A stretch of 64,000 nucleotides of DNA from Streptomyces sp. C10-9-1 (GCF_024497955.1 NZ_JANHKP010000008.1:124001-188000); one strand, 5' to 3'; positions 26,513 to 36,110 are shown, numbered from the stretch's first letter. The notes: generated by a model not told the origin, from the letters alone. Made by a program: numbers and translations.

Positions 26513-27184
26513 TCACTGGGCTCCGGGACGCACCAGCCCGCTCTCGTACGCGTAGACCGCCGCCTGCACCCGGTCGCGCAGGCCGAGCTTGGTCAGCACA
26601 TGCCCGACGTGCGTCTTGACCGTGGTCTCGCTGACGAAGAGGTCCGCCGCGATCTCCGCGTTCGACAGGCCCCGCGCCACCAGCTTCAGGACCTCCACCT
26701 CGCGGTCGGTCAGCGTGTTCAGCGTGTCCGGCACGGCCTCCTCGCCCGAGGGCAGGTGGTCCGCGTACTTGTCGAGCAGCCGCCGGGTGATGCTGGGCGC
26801 CAGCATCGCCTCGCCCGCGGCGACCACCCGGATCGCCTGCACCAGCTCGTTGGCCGGGGCGTCCTTGAGCAGGAACCCGCTGGCGCCGGCGCGCAGCGCC
26901 TCCACCACGTACTCGTCCAGGTCGAAGGTGGTCAGGACCAGCACCTTCGCCGGGCCGTCCCGGCCGGGCCCGGTGATCTGGCGGGTCGCCTCCACCCCGT
27001 CCATCCGCGGCATGCGGATGTCCATCAGCACCACGTCGGGCTGGAGCGCCCGCACCTGGTCGAGGGCCTGCAGGCCGTCACCGGCCTCGCCGACCACCGC
27101 GAGGTCCGGCTCCGCCTCCAGGATCATGCGGAAGCCGGTGCGCAGCAGCGGCTGGTCGTCCACCAGCAGGACGCGGATCGCCAC
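26513..27184 (-). CDS. NarL/LuxR-type response regulator
   Basis: A 223-residue two-component regulator. The receiver domain (1-125) has acidic pair DD in LLVDDQPLL, the phospho-acceptor Asp in VVLMDIRMPRMDG, Thr in LVLTTFD and Lys in FLLKDAP. The C-terminal LuxR helix-turn-helix is LTDREVEVLKLVARGLSNAE plus VSETTVKTHVGHVLTKL. GTG 27184 follows AAGGAG. No histidine kinase lies in this window, so its partner is unknown. It begins 13 nt after the stop of the RecB-type nuclease gene and is probably cotranscribed with it. Confidence 0.95.
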   Translation of the reverse strand: MAIRVLLVDDQPLLRTGFRMILEAEPDLAVVGEAGDGLQALDQVRALQPDVVLMDIRMPRMDGVEATRQITGPGRDGPAKVLVLTTFDLDEYVVEALRAGASGFLLKDAPANELVQAIRVVAAGEAMLAPSITRRLLDKYADHLPSGEEAVPDTLNTLTDREVEVLKLVARGLSNAEIAADLFVSETTVKTHVGHVLTKLGLRDRVQAAVYAYESGLVRPGAQ

Positions 27185-27197
27185 GGGAACTCCTTCT

Positions 27198-28178
27198 CTA
27201 GACCGGGCCCATTCTGCCCTCACCGTCCCGGGCGGATCCGGCCGGGGAGACACCCAGCGGATAGACCGGGGGAGTGCCGCCGAACTCGGGACAGAACGTC
27301 TGGTGGTCGCACCAGCCGCACAGCTTCGTCCGCCGGGGCCGCCAGTCGCCCGTGCGGGTGGCCTCCCGGATCGCCTCCCACAGCGCCAGCAGCCTGCGCT
27401 CCATCCGCTCCAGGTCGGCCATGACCGGGTCGTACGTCAGCACGTCGCCGCTGCCCAGGTAGACCAGCTGGAGCCGACGCGGCAGCACCCCCTTGAGACG
27501 CCAGACGACCAGCGCGTAGAAGGTCATCTGGAACATCGCGCCCTCGCTGTACTCCGGGCGCGGCGCCTTGCCGGTCTTGTAGTCCACGATGCGCACCTCG
27601 CCGGTCGGCGCCACGTCGACCCGGTCGATCACCCCGCGCAGCCGCAGGCCGGAGTCCAGCTCCGCCTCCAGGAACAGCTCCCGCTCGGCCGGCTCCAGCC
27701 GCGTCGGGTCCTCCAGCGAGAACCAGCGCTCCACCAGCCGCTCGGCCTCGCCCAGCCAGCGCGCGAGCCGCTCGCCCCCCGCGTCCTCGGCGAAGAGCCC
27801 GGCCAGCTCCGGCCGCGAGGCCAGCAGCCGGTCCCACTGGCCCGGAACCATCTCCCGCGCCCGCACCGCCGTCCGCTCCGCGGCCGGATCGTCGAACAGC
27901 CGCTCAAGGACCGCGTGCACCAGCGTGCCGCGGGTCGCGGCCTCGCTCGGCCGCTCCGGGAGCCGGTCGATGACCCGGAACCGGTACAGCAGCGGGCACT
28001 GCATGAAGTCGTTCGCGCGCGACGGCGAGAGCGACGTCGGCCCGGCCGGGGCCCGGCCGGGGGCCGCCGGGGCGGTGCCGCCGCCCTGCTGCGCCGGGAC
28101 CGACGGCGGCCCGGCCTGCTGCTCCTGCTCCCCGCCCTCCGCGGGGAGGCCGCCGGTGGACGGCTGACTCGTACTCAT
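27198..28178 (-). CDS. RecB-family PD-(D/E)XK exonuclease with Fe-S cysteines
   Basis: A 326-residue nuclease-fold protein after a disordered 45-residue N-terminus. The core has the His of RGTLVHAVLERLF (H88), the Asp of GVIDRVD and the catalytic D-x-K of VRIVDYKTGK. Cysteines C61 (FMQCPLLYRF) and C287, C290 and C296 (CGWCDHQTFC) have the AddB/Cas4-type spacing that holds a 4Fe-4S cluster. In M. tuberculosis a homologue (Rv2119) also sits next to trmI (Rv2118c), as here. A DNA end-processing role is likely but uncharacterised. ATG 28178 is divergent from the protease gene. Confidence 0.9.
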   Translation of the reverse strand: MSTSQPSTGGLPAEGGEQEQQAGPPSVPAQQGGGTAPAAPGRAPAGPTSLSPSRANDFMQCPLLYRFRVIDRLPERPSEAATRGTLVHAVLERLFDDPAAERTAVRAREMVPGQWDRLLASRPELAGLFAEDAGGERLARWLGEAERLVERWFSLEDPTRLEPAERELFLEAELDSGLRLRGVIDRVDVAPTGEVRIVDYKTGKAPRPEYSEGAMFQMTFYALVVWRLKGVLPRRLQLVYLGSGDVLTYDPVMADLERMERRLLALWEAIREATRTGDWRPRRTKLCGWCDHQTFCPEFGGTPPVYPLGVSPAGSARDGEGRMGPV

Positions 28179-28338
28179 GGGGTAAGACCCTACGGCCCGC
28201 CGACGACAGCGATCGGCATACCATCGATGACAGGCCCTTCGCCCGGGCATGCTCGAAGGAGCAGACCCGGCCGCAGCGGCGGCGACCGGCGGCGGGCACC
28301 ACCGACCCGGCGATCAGCACCACCGACGAAGGGACCCC

Positions 28339-29598
28339 GTGAAACAGGACGACACCGGCGGCGAGCGCGAGCGGCCGCGGGCCCGGTCGGGCGCCGCGAG
28401 CGGCGAGGGCGGCGCGGCACCGGACGGCGGCGCCAAGCGCCGGGCCGCCCCCGGAGGCGGCATCCTCATGGGCCGCCCCTTCGGCGTGCCCGTGTACGTG
28501 GCACCCAGCTGGTTCGTCGTCGCCGCACTGATCACCTGGGTCTTCGGCGGCCAGCTCGACCGCGTGCTCCCCGACCTCGGGGGCGCCCGCTACCTCGTCT
28601 CGCTCTTCTTCGCCGTCGCCTTCTACGCCTCGGTCCTCGTCCACGAACTCGCGCACACCGTCGCCGCGCTGCGCTTCAAGCTGCCCGTCCGCCGGATCCA
28701 GCTCCAGTTCTTCGGGGGCGTCTCCGAGATCGAGAAGGAGACCGAGACACCGGGGCGCGAGTTCGTCCTCGCCTTCGTCGGGCCGCTGCTCTCCCTCGTC
28801 CTGGCCGGGGTCTTCTACCTCGCCATGGCCGCCGTGGAGCCCGGCACCGTCCCCGGGGTGCTGCTCGCGGGGCTGATGATCTCCAACCTGATCGTCGCCG
28901 CCTTCAACCTGCTCCCCGGCCTCCCGCTGGACGGGGGCCGGATGCTGCGCGCCGTGGTGTGGAAGATCACCGGGAAGCCCATGGCGGGCACCGTCGCCGC
29001 CGCCTGGGTCGGCCGGGCGCTGGCCGTCGCCGTGCTCGTCGGGCTGCCCCTGGTCACCCACACCGGGGCCCTGGGGGGCGGGCAGGAGGTCGGCGGCATG
29101 GAGACCGTCACCGACGCCCTGCTCGCCGCGATCCTCGCCGCGATCATCTGGACCGGAGCCGGGAACAGCCTGCGCATGGCGCGGCTGCGCGAGCACCTGC
29201 CCGAGCTGGCCGCCCGCGCGCTCACCCGCCGTGCCGTGCCCGTGGAGACGGGCACGCCCCTGTCCGAGGCCCTGCGCCGCGCCAACGAGGCCGGCGCGCG
29301 GGCCCTGGTGGTGGTCGACGGCCAGGGCGAGGCCACCGGCATCGTGCGCGAGTCGGGCATCGTGGGCGTTCCCGAGCACCGGCGCCCGTGGGTGGCCGCC
29401 GGGACCCTCGCCCAGGACCTCGCCGAGGGCATGCGGGTGCCCGCCGGCCTCGCGGGCGAGGCGCTCCTGGACCACCTGCGTGCGACCCCGGCCACCGAGT
29501 ACCTGGTCGTCGAGGAGGACGGGGCCATCTACGGGGTGCTCTCCACCGCGGACGTCGAGCGGGCCTTCGTCCAGGCCATGGCACGACCCTCGTCCTGA
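28339..29598 (+). CDS. Site-2 protease-like zinc metalloprotease with CBS domains
   Basis: A 419-residue polytopic membrane protein. A charged cytosolic N-terminus of about 45 residues is followed by membrane segments carrying the zinc site HELAH (VLVHELAHTVAALRF) and the distal LDGGRM in LPGLPLDGGRML. The C-terminal 130 residues form a CBS-like pair (AGARALVVVDGQGEATGIV and EYLVVEEDGAIYGVLSTADVERAF) that may sense nucleotides. Such enzymes cut membrane-embedded anti-sigma or signalling proteins; the target is unknown. GTG 28339 follows GAAGGGA. It is 18 nt upstream of trmI and probably cotranscribed. Confidence 0.92.
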   Translation: MKQDDTGGERERPRARSGAASGEGGAAPDGGAKRRAAPGGGILMGRPFGVPVYVAPSWFVVAALITWVFGGQLDRVLPDLGGARYLVSLFFAVAFYASVLVHELAHTVAALRFKLPVRRIQLQFFGGVSEIEKETETPGREFVLAFVGPLLSLVLAGVFYLAMAAVEPGTVPGVLLAGLMISNLIVAAFNLLPGLPLDGGRMLRAVVWKITGKPMAGTVAAAWVGRALAVAVLVGLPLVTHTGALGGGQEVGGMETVTDALLAAILAAIIWTGAGNSLRMARLREHLPELAARALTRRAVPVETGTPLSEALRRANEAGARALVVVDGQGEATGIVRESGIVGVPEHRRPWVAAGTLAQDLAEGMRVPAGLAGEALLDHLRATPATEYLVVEEDGAIYGVLSTADVERAFVQAMARPSS

Positions 29599-29616
29599 CC
29601 CCGGTACTCTGGTCAC

Positions 29617-30504
29617 ATGTCCGAACCGACCGGTGCCGCCCGCCGTCGCGGGCCCTTCAAGGTCGGGGACCAGGTCCAGCTCACCGACCCCAAGGGACGC
29701 CACTACACGTTCACGCTCGAAGCCGGGAAGAACTTCCACACCCACAAGGGTTCCTTCCCGCACGACGAGCTGATCGGCGCTCCCGAGGGCAGTGTCGTCC
29801 GTACCACGGGAAACGTGGCCTACCTCGCGCTGCGCCCCCTGCTCCCCGACTATGTCCTGTCCATGCCCCGCGGCGCCGCCGTGGTCTACCCCAAGGACGC
29901 GGGGCAGATCCTGGCCTTCGCCGACATCTTCCCCGGCGCGCGCGTCGTGGAGGCCGGTGTCGGCTCCGGCTCGCTGAGCGCCTTCCTGCTGCGCGCCATC
30001 GGCGACCACGGCATGCTCCACTCCTACGAGCGCCGTGCCGACTTCGCCGAGATCGCGCAGCAGAACGTGGAGCGCTACTTCGGGGGCCCGCACCCCGCGT
30101 GGCAGCTCACGGTCGGCGACCTCCAGGACAACCTCAGCGACGCCGACGTCGACCGGGTCATCCTGGACATGCTCGCCCCCTGGGAGTGCCTGGAGGCCGT
30201 CTCCAAGGCCCTGGTGCCCGGCGGCATCCTCTGCTGCTACGTGGCCACCACGACCCAGCTGGCGCGCACCGTGGAGTCCATCCGGGAGATCGGCTGCTTC
30301 GCCGAGCCGCAGCCCTGGGAGTCGATGGTCCGCAACTGGCACGTCGAGGGCCTGGCCGTGCGGCCGGACCACCGGATGATCGGGCACACCGGGTTCCTGG
30401 TGACCGCCCGCCGCCTCGCCGACGGGGTGGAGCCGCCGATGCGCCGCCGCCGCCCGGCCAAGGGCGCCTACGGCGAGGACTACGAGGGCCCGAACAAGGG
30501 CTGA
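29617..30504 (+). CDS. trmI: tRNA (adenine-N1)-methyltransferase TrmI
   Basis: A 295-residue class I SAM methyltransferase that makes m1A58 in the T-loop of tRNA and works as a tetramer. The N-terminal small barrel (about 15-75) precedes the Rossmann domain with SAM motif I VVEAGVGSGSLSAFLLRAIG, acidic YERRADFAEIA and motif IV VILDMLAPWE. YVATTTQLARTVESIREIGCF and the ending RPDHRMIGHTGFLVTARRL are TrmI-typical. The position between the protease/nuclease genes and the arc cluster matches mycobacterial synteny (Rv2118c). Confidence 0.96.
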   Translation: MSEPTGAARRRGPFKVGDQVQLTDPKGRHYTFTLEAGKNFHTHKGSFPHDELIGAPEGSVVRTTGNVAYLALRPLLPDYVLSMPRGAAVVYPKDAGQILAFADIFPGARVVEAGVGSGSLSAFLLRAIGDHGMLHSYERRADFAEIAQQNVERYFGGPHPAWQLTVGDLQDNLSDADVDRVILDMLAPWECLEAVSKALVPGGILCCYVATTTQLARTVESIREIGCFAEPQPWESMVRNWHVEGLAVRPDHRMIGHTGFLVTARRLADGVEPPMRRRRPAKGAYGEDYEGPNKG

Positions 30505-30723
30505 CGCCTCCGCAGACCGACGCACAACCCCCCGGCGCCGCCGCCGGGTTCCGCCCGAACCGGGGGAACTCGGCTGCGGCGCCGCCGTCTTGGCGCCGCC
30601 GCCGGACCGGGGACGGCGCCGCGGCCCTTCCGAACGGACACGGACCCCCCTGTTCCGCGGGCGTGTGACGTGTGGCACGATGCTGGCCACCCCCTCCGCA
30701 CGACCCCTCAGGAGACCCCCGGC

Positions 30724-31308
30724 GTGCAGACCCCCGTCGTCCCGGACCTCGCGCACACCCACGCCCGCCCGGCGCACTGGCTCCTCACGGCGACGGCCAT
30801 GGCCGCGGTCGTGGCGGCCGCGGGGCTGTTCCAGCCCCACGCCGCCACCGCGTCCCCGGAGCCCCTCGCGGCCGCCGCGGGGACCGCGCCCGGTGCCGCG
30901 GCACCGGCCGCACCCGACCCCGACGCCGTCGAGCTGCCGCTCGTCTGCGGGGACCTGGGCAGTGTCGTGACCGCGCGGGCCACCGGGGACCTGGACGGGG
31001 ACGGCCGGCCGGAGACGGTCGTGGCGGCCCGCTGCGACGCGGGCTCCGGCACCCCGCCGCACGGCCTGTACGTCCTCGCCGCCACCCGGGACGGCACACC
31101 CCGGACCGTGGCCACCCTGGTGCCGCCCGCCGACAAGTTCAGCGTCGACGCGCTCGCGGTCGACGGCGGATCGGTCACCGCGACCCTGCTCGGCTACTCC
31201 TCGGCCGCCGTGCCCGGCTGCTGCCCGGACATACGCGAGGAGGCGGAATGGAGCTGGCGGGGCGGGACGTTCATACGCGCCGCCGGGCCCGCGGCGCTCG
31301 GTGTCTGA
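30724..31308 (+). CDS. Secreted or membrane-anchored hypothetical protein
   Basis: A 194-residue protein with a hydrophobic segment at about 20-35 (WLLTATAMAAVVAAAGLF) serving as signal peptide or anchor, then an Ala/Pro linker and a small extracellular domain. GDLDGDGRPETVVAARC resembles a single FG-GAP/EF-hand calcium-binding loop, and four cysteines (CGD, RCD, GCCPD) could form disulfides. I do not recognise the family. GTG 30724 is chosen because AGGAGACC lies just upstream. It sits alone between trmI and the convergent ferredoxin. Confidence 0.7.
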   Translation: MQTPVVPDLAHTHARPAHWLLTATAMAAVVAAAGLFQPHAATASPEPLAAAAGTAPGAAAPAAPDPDAVELPLVCGDLGSVVTARATGDLDGDGRPETVVAARCDAGSGTPPHGLYVLAATRDGTPRTVATLVPPADKFSVDALAVDGGSVTATLLGYSSAAVPGCCPDIREEAEWSWRGGTFIRAAGPAALGV

Positions 31309-31340
31309 GAGCTCACGCGGAGTGACGCCTCACGCCCGGT

Positions 31341-31360
31341 GACGGGCCGGTGCGCCCGTC
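31341..31360. terminator. Small hairpin between the secreted protein and ferredoxin genes
   Basis: GACGGGC pairs with GCCCGTC around a 6-nt loop in the 64-nt gap between convergent genes. It is a plausible weak terminator, and much smaller than the others in this window. Confidence 0.5.
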
Positions 31361-31372
31361 CGCCGCGGGGTC

Positions 31373-31684
31373 TCAGCCGGCGTCGGGGCCGTAGACCTCG
31401 ACCCTGTCCGAAACCCGACGCACATGGATGCAGTCGCCCGGGCACTCCTTGGCCGAGTCCACCACGTCCGTGAGCAGCGGGAGCGGGACGGGCGTCGTGG
31501 CGCCGGGGGCCTGGAGCAGCTCGTCGTCGGCGGACTTCACATAGGCCAACCCGTCGATGTCCAGCTCGAAGACCTCGGGCGCGTACTGCGCGCAGATACC
31601 GTCCCCGGTGCACAGGTCCTGGTCGATCCAGACCTCGAGCGCCTCCTGGGCGCCGTCGGTGGGAACCTCGTGCTGCACGGTCAT
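31373..31684 (-). CDS. Ferredoxin ([3Fe-4S]/[4Fe-4S] type)
   Basis: A 103-residue soluble electron carrier. Cluster ligands are in DLCTGDGICAQYAPEVFEL and, 50 residues later, SAKECPGDCIHVRRV. The C-x5-C...C-P pattern fits the single-cluster ferredoxins that donate electrons to actinobacterial P450s and other reductases. No P450 is nearby, so the partner is unknown. ATG 31684 follows AGGAGAG directly. It is divergent from arc, and the 263-nt region between holds both promoters. Confidence 0.92.
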   Translation of the reverse strand: MTVQHEVPTDGAQEALEVWIDQDLCTGDGICAQYAPEVFELDIDGLAYVKSADDELLQAPGATTPVPLPLLTDVVDSAKECPGDCIHVRRVSDRVEVYGPDAG

Positions 31685-31904
31685 CTCTCCTGCCGTTTCC
31701 TTCGTCGGTGCGGCGAAACGAAGCAAGTCGCGCCAGCTCTGACGGGTGTTGAACGCTTCGACCATACAACCGACGGCTTTCCGGTGGTGCGGGGTGGGTA
31801 TCTCCTGGGTATTCCCCCTGACACGGGGAGAGCGCAAGGGTGAAGATCGGACACACCCCTTCCGTCTTTGTGATCTAGGGGTTTCAATCACCACCCACAC
31901 AGGT

Positions 31905-31910
31905 AGGGTC
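31905..31910 (+). promoter_or_regulatory. TAGGGT -10 element of arc
   Basis: TAGGGT lies about 37 nt upstream of the arc GTG, ahead of a strong ribosome site (GGAGGAGGTG at 31932-31941). The same hexamer precedes pup and prcB. Confidence 0.4.
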
Positions 31911-31947
31911 AGGAAGCGTCCAGCTCCCCTTGGAGGAGGTGAGGACC

Positions 31948-33714
31948 GTGGCAGCCCACGACGACGACATCAACCGCGGCATCCGGCCCGGTCGCGGGTC
32001 CGAGGACCCCGCCGGTCAGGTTGCCTATCTCGAGCAGGAAATCGCCGTCCTGCGCCGCAAGCTCGCCGACTCTCCGCGTCATACGAGGATTCTCGAAGAG
32101 CGGATCGTCGAGCTGCAGACCAACCTGGCCGGCGTGTCCGCGCAGAACGAGCGGCTCGCCAACACGCTCCGTGAGGCCCGTGACCAGATCGTGGCCCTCA
32201 AGGAGGAGGTGGACCGCCTTGCGCAGCCCCCCGCGGGCTTCGGCGTCTTCCTCCAGGCCAACGAGGACGGCACGTGCGACATCTTCACCGGGGGCCGCAA
32301 GCTCCGGGTGAACGTCAGCCCCGGGGTGGAGCTCGACGAGCTCCGGCGCGGCCAGGAGCTGATGCTCAACGAGGCGCTCAACGTGGTCGAGGCCATGGAG
32401 TTCGAGCGCGCCGGCGACATCGTCACCCTCAAGGAGATCCTGGAGGACGGCGAGCGCGCCCTGGTGATCGGGCACACCGACGAGGAGCGGGTGGTCAGGC
32501 TCGCCGAGCCGCTGCTGGACACCACCATCCGCCCCGGCGACGCCCTGCTGCTGGAGCCGCGCTCGGGATACGTCTACGAGGTCATCCCCAAGAGCGAGGT
32601 CGAGGAGCTGGTCCTCGAGGAGGTCCCCGACGTCGACTACGACCGGATCGGCGGCCTCGGCGGCCAGATCGAGATGATCCGGGACGCGGTCGAGCTCCCC
32701 TACCTCCACCCCGACCTGTTCAAGGAGCACGAGCTGCGGCCGCCCAAGGGCATCCTGCTCTACGGCCCGCCCGGCTGCGGCAAGACGCTCATCGCCAAGG
32801 CGGTGGCCAACTCCCTTGCCAAGAAGGTCGCCGAGGTCACCGGACAGCCCGCGGGCAAGAGCTACTTTCTGAACATCAAGGGCCCCGAGCTGCTCAACAA
32901 GTACGTCGGCGAGACCGAGCGGCACATCCGCCTGGTCTTCCAGCGGGCCAGGGAGAAGGCGAGCGAGGGCACGCCCGTCATCGTCTTCTTCGACGAGATG
33001 GAGTCCCTCTTCCGTACCCGCGGCTCGGGCGTCAGCTCGGACGTGGAGAACACCATCGTCCCCCAGCTCCTCGCCGAGATCGACGGCGTCGAGGGGCTGG
33101 AGAACGTGATCGTGATCGGTGCCTCCAACCGCGAGGACATGATCGATCCCGCGATCCTGCGCCCCGGCCGGCTCGACGTGAAGATCAAGATCGAGCGTCC
33201 GGACGCGGAGGCCGCCAAGGACATCTTCGCCAAGTACCTCACCCCGGGCCTCCCGCTCCACGCCGACGACCTCGGCGAGCACAGCGGGTCCCGGGAGGCG
33301 GCCGCCGGCGCCATGATCCAGTCGGTCGTGGAGCAGATGTACGCGGAATCCGAGGAGAACCGCTTCCTGGAGGTCACCTACGCCAACGGTGACAAGGAAG
33401 TCCTCTATTTCAAGGACTTCAATTCCGGCGCGATGATCCAGAACATCGTGGACCGGGCCAAGAAGATGGCGATCAAGGCCTTCCTCGACCACGACCAGAA
33501 GGGCATCCGCGTCGCGCACCTGCTCCAGGCGTGCGTGGACGAGTTCAAGGAGAACGAGGACCTGCCCAACACCACCAACCCCGACGACTGGGCCCGCATC
33601 TCCGGAAAGAAGGGCGAGCGGATCGTGTTCATCCGCACCCTGGTCACCGGAAAGCAGGGCGCCGACACCGGCCGGTCCATCGACACGGTGGCCAACACCG
33701 GCCAGTACCTGTAG
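31948..33714 (+). CDS. arc: Proteasome-associated AAA ATPase ARC/Mpa
   Basis: A 588-residue hexameric unfoldase, the length of S. coelicolor ARC. The N-terminal coiled coil (about 20-80, [17 protein letters not shown] and repeats) captures Pup. Two OB folds follow at about 85-230, then the AAA module with Walker A GPPGCGKT (273-280) and Walker B FFDEMES (D349, E350). The C-terminus TGQYL inserts into the alpha ring of the 20S core and opens its gate. GTG 31948 is chosen for its strong Shine-Dalgarno and the known N-terminus [11 protein letters not shown]. It heads the arc-dop-pup-prcB-prcA block. Confidence 0.97.
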   Translation: MAAHDDDINRGIRPGRGSEDPAGQVAYLEQEIAVLRRKLADSPRHTRILEERIVELQTNLAGVSAQNERLANTLREARDQIVALKEEVDRLAQPPAGFGVFLQANEDGTCDIFTGGRKLRVNVSPGVELDELRRGQELMLNEALNVVEAMEFERAGDIVTLKEILEDGERALVIGHTDEERVVRLAEPLLDTTIRPGDALLLEPRSGYVYEVIPKSEVEELVLEEVPDVDYDRIGGLGGQIEMIRDAVELPYLHPDLFKEHELRPPKGILLYGPPGCGKTLIAKAVANSLAKKVAEVTGQPAGKSYFLNIKGPELLNKYVGETERHIRLVFQRAREKASEGTPVIVFFDEMESLFRTRGSGVSSDVENTIVPQLLAEIDGVEGLENVIVIGASNREDMIDPAILRPGRLDVKIKIERPDAEAAKDIFAKYLTPGLPLHADDLGEHSGSREAAAGAMIQSVVEQMYAESEENRFLEVTYANGDKEVLYFKDFNSGAMIQNIVDRAKKMAIKAFLDHDQKGIRVAHLLQACVDEFKENEDLPNTTNPDDWARISGKKGERIVFIRTLVTGKQGADTGRSIDTVANTGQYL

Positions 33715-33722
33715 GGCGACGG

Positions 33723-33790
33723 CGGCTGCGGATGCCCGTCCCCCGTCCCCGCTCGCGCGGGGGCGGGAGGACTCCCAGCATCCGCAGCCG
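33723..33790 (+). terminator. Two-tier stem-loop after arc
   Basis: CGGCTGCGGATGC and GCATCCGCAGCCG pair perfectly (13 bp) around a 42-nt interior that contains a second GC hairpin. It starts 8 nt after the arc stop and probably separates arc from dop transcription. Confidence 0.65.
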
Positions 33791-33864
33791 GCCGCTTTCC
33801 GGCCAGGTGACCCCGTACCACCAGCAATGACGCAATCGATCTCCCCTCCCGTGCAGCGGCGCAA

Positions 33865-33870
33865 TAGGCT
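33865..33870 (+). promoter_or_regulatory. TAGGCT -10 candidate for dop
   Basis: TAGGCT lies in the arc-dop gap about 112 nt upstream of the dop ATG, after the arc terminator. It would give a leader of about 100 nt. Confidence 0.35.
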
Positions 33871-33981
33871 CTCCGGTATCGCCGAGCGGCGCGGCGGGGA
33901 AGAGCTCCGCACGCGCACCGGAGAGCAGCGGTATCTGAGCGTCACCCCGCGAAGGGGGCGCCGCCGGGCAAGGAGGGCCGC

Positions 33982-35493
33982 ATGACCGTACGGCGAGTAA
34001 TGGGCATCGAGACGGAGTACGGGATCTCCGTCCCCGGCCACCCGAACGCCAATGCCATGCTCACCTCGTCCCAGATCGTCAACGCCTACGCGGCGGCGAT
34101 GCACCGGGCGCGGCGAGCCCGCTGGGACTTCGAGGAGGAGAACCCGCTGCGGGACGCCCGCGGCTTCGACCTCGCCCGGGAGGCGGCCGACTCCAGCCAG
34201 CTGACCGACGAGGACATCGGCCTCGCCAACGTGATCCTCACCAACGGCGCCCGCCTCTACGTCGACCACGCCCACCCGGAGTACAGCTCGCCCGAGGTGA
34301 CCAACCCGCGCGACGCCGTGCTCTGGGACAAGGCGGGGGAGCGGATCATGGCGGAGGCGGCCGAGCGGGCGGCCCAGCTGCCCGGCGCCCAGCCGATCCA
34401 CCTCTACAAGAACAACACCGACAACAAGGGCGCCTCCTACGGCACGCACGAGAACTACCTGATGAAGAGGGAGACGCCCTTCTCGGACATCGTGCGCCAC
34501 CTGACGCCCTTCTTCGTCTCCCGGCAGGTCGTCACCGGTGCGGGCCGGGTCGGCATCGGCCAGGACGGCCACGAGCACGGCTTCCAGATCAGCCAGCGCG
34601 CCGACTACTTCGAGGTCGAGGTGGGGCTGGAGACCACGCTGAAGCGGCCGATCATCAACACCCGCGACGAGCCCCACTCCGACGCGGAGAAGTACCGGCG
34701 CCTCCATGTGATCATCGGCGACGCCAACCTCTCGGAGATCTCCACCTACCTCAAGCTGGGCACCACGGCGCTGGTGCTGTCCATGATCGAGGACGGCTTC
34801 GTCACCGTCGACCTGGCCGTGGAGCAGCCGGTGCGCACCCTGCACCAGGTCTCCCACGACCCGGACCTCCGGCACCTGGTCACGCTCCGCAGCGGCCGGA
34901 TGCTGACCGCGGTGCAGCTCCAGATGGAGTACTTCGAGCTCGCGCGCAAGTACGTGGAGGAACGCTACGGGGCCGACGCCGACGAGCAGACCATGGACGT
35001 GCTCACCCGCTGGGAGGACACCCTCAACCGGCTGGAGAGCGACCCCATGAGCCTCGCCGGCGAGCTGGACTGGGTGGCCAAGCGGGAGCTGATGGAGGGC
35101 TACCGGCGCCGGGACGGCCTCGACTGGGACGCCGCCCGCCTCCACCTCGTCGACCTCCAGTACGCGGACGTGCGCCCGGAGAAGGGCCTGTACAACCGGC
35201 TGGCGGCCCGGGGGCGGATGAAGCGGCTGCTCGACGAGCCCGAGGTCCGGCGGGCCGAGAGCAGCCCTCCCGAGGACACCCGCGCCTACTTCCGGGGCCG
35301 CTGCCTGGAGCAGTACGCCGACGACGTGGCCGCGGCCTCCTGGGACTCCGTGATCTTCGACCTGCCGGGGCGGGACTCGCTCCAGCGGGTGCCCACGCTG
35401 GAGCCGCTGCGCGGCACCCGCGAGCACGTGAAGGACCTCCTGGACCGCTGCCGCACGGCCGAGGACCTGGTGAAGGTCCTCTCGGGCAGCTGA
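33982..35493 (+). CDS. dop: Pup deamidase/depupylase Dop
   Basis: A 503-residue glutamine-synthetase-fold enzyme that removes Pup from substrates and, in other species, deamidates Pup-Gln to Pup-Glu. [14 protein letters not shown] supplies the metal-binding glutamates, and [17 protein letters not shown] the catalytic Asp region. The segment [20 protein letters not shown], about 40 residues in, is the Dop-specific loop missing from PafA. FKNNTD-type [19 protein letters not shown] and [13 protein letters not shown] are shared with PafA. AAGGAGG precedes the ATG. pup follows 149 nt downstream. Confidence 0.97.
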   Translation: MTVRRVMGIETEYGISVPGHPNANAMLTSSQIVNAYAAAMHRARRARWDFEEENPLRDARGFDLAREAADSSQLTDEDIGLANVILTNGARLYVDHAHPEYSSPEVTNPRDAVLWDKAGERIMAEAAERAAQLPGAQPIHLYKNNTDNKGASYGTHENYLMKRETPFSDIVRHLTPFFVSRQVVTGAGRVGIGQDGHEHGFQISQRADYFEVEVGLETTLKRPIINTRDEPHSDAEKYRRLHVIIGDANLSEISTYLKLGTTALVLSMIEDGFVTVDLAVEQPVRTLHQVSHDPDLRHLVTLRSGRMLTAVQLQMEYFELARKYVEERYGADADEQTMDVLTRWEDTLNRLESDPMSLAGELDWVAKRELMEGYRRRDGLDWDAARLHLVDLQYADVRPEKGLYNRLAARGRMKRLLDEPEVRRAESSPPEDTRAYFRGRCLEQYADDVAAASWDSVIFDLPGRDSLQRVPTLEPLRGTREHVKDLLDRCRTAEDLVKVLSGS

Positions 35494-35582
35494 TCCGGGG
35501 CTGAAGACGCTCAGAACCGGGAATGACCATGGTGGTCCCCGGACGTTGAGTGAAGCGCGGGGCCGGCACCGGGCCCGGCTTG

Positions 35583-35588
35583 TAGGGT
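35583..35588 (+). promoter_or_regulatory. TAGGGT -10 element of pup
   Basis: TAGGGT lies 54 nt upstream of the pup ATG in the dop-pup gap, suggesting that pup has its own promoter. Confidence 0.4.
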
Positions 35589-35642
35589 CTGATCTTGACC
35601 GAAACGAACCCACGTCAGGGCGAAACGAGCGGGGTGAGGGAC

Positions 35643-35861
35643 ATGGCGACCAAGGACACCGGCGGCGGACAGCAGAAGGCCACGCGTTCCACCGAGGAGA
35701 CCGACGAGCAGGCGCAGGAGGCGCAGGCGGCGGGCGACCTCCAGGAGCGCCAGGAGAAGCTCTCGGACGACGTGGACTCGGTCCTCGACGAGATCGACGA
35801 CGTCCTGGAGGAGAACGCCGAGGACTTCGTGCGCTCCTTCGTGCAGAAGGGCGGCGAGTAG
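35643..35861 (+). CDS. pup: Prokaryotic ubiquitin-like protein Pup
   Basis: A 72-residue, largely disordered modifier. The conserved C-terminal half reads KLSDDVDSVLDEIDDVLEEN followed by AEDFVRSFVQKGGE. PafA joins the side chain of the terminal Glu to substrate lysines. The protein already ends in Glu rather than the Gln of M. tuberculosis Pup, so deamidation by Dop is not needed first. I chose ATG 35643 (MATKDTGGGQQKATRS) over the upstream in-frame start because it gives the normal length and follows GGGTGAGGG. Confidence 0.97.
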   Translation: MATKDTGGGQQKATRSTEETDEQAQEAQAAGDLQERQEKLSDDVDSVLDEIDDVLEENAEDFVRSFVQKGGE

Positions 35862-35975
35862 CGGAGGGCGCCCACGGGCGGCTCCTCCGAGGGTGCGGTA
35901 CACGGCGCGCGGCCTGGCGGGTCCAGGCCGCGCGGCGTATCCGGGCCCCGGCCCGCGCCGTGTGCGCGGGCTCCC

Positions 35976-36070
35976 GGACCGTGTCGGATCCGGACCGCTT
36001 CCCGGTGCCGGTCCGATCGGTCGCGCCCGGTCTCCGAACCGTTTCGGCACCGTCCGCGGACCGCTTCCCG
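35976..36070. repeat. Imperfect direct repeat upstream of prcB
   Basis: Two similar blocks of about 29-35 bp: GGACCGTGTCGGATCC followed by GGACCGCTTCCCG (35976-36004), and GAACCGTTTCGGCACC then, after 7 nt, GGACCGCTTCCCG (36036-36070). The 13-mer GGACCGCTTCCCG is exact in both. The first copy also forms CGGACC-N13-GGTCCG. The cause is unknown; it lies in the part of the endonuclease-like frame that has no protein similarity. Confidence 0.5.
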
Positions 36071-36110
36071 CGGCTTCGTCCGAACATGTGGATCACCGCC
36101 ACGGGGCGGG

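Noticed and set aside
26513-27184. Complete two-component system
   Set aside because: No histidine kinase was found on either strand near the response regulator; the upstream neighbour is a RecB-type nuclease.
27904-31062. A 1052-codon minus-strand frame opposite the protease, trmI and the secreted protein
   Set aside because: Antisense shadow of well-identified plus-strand genes.
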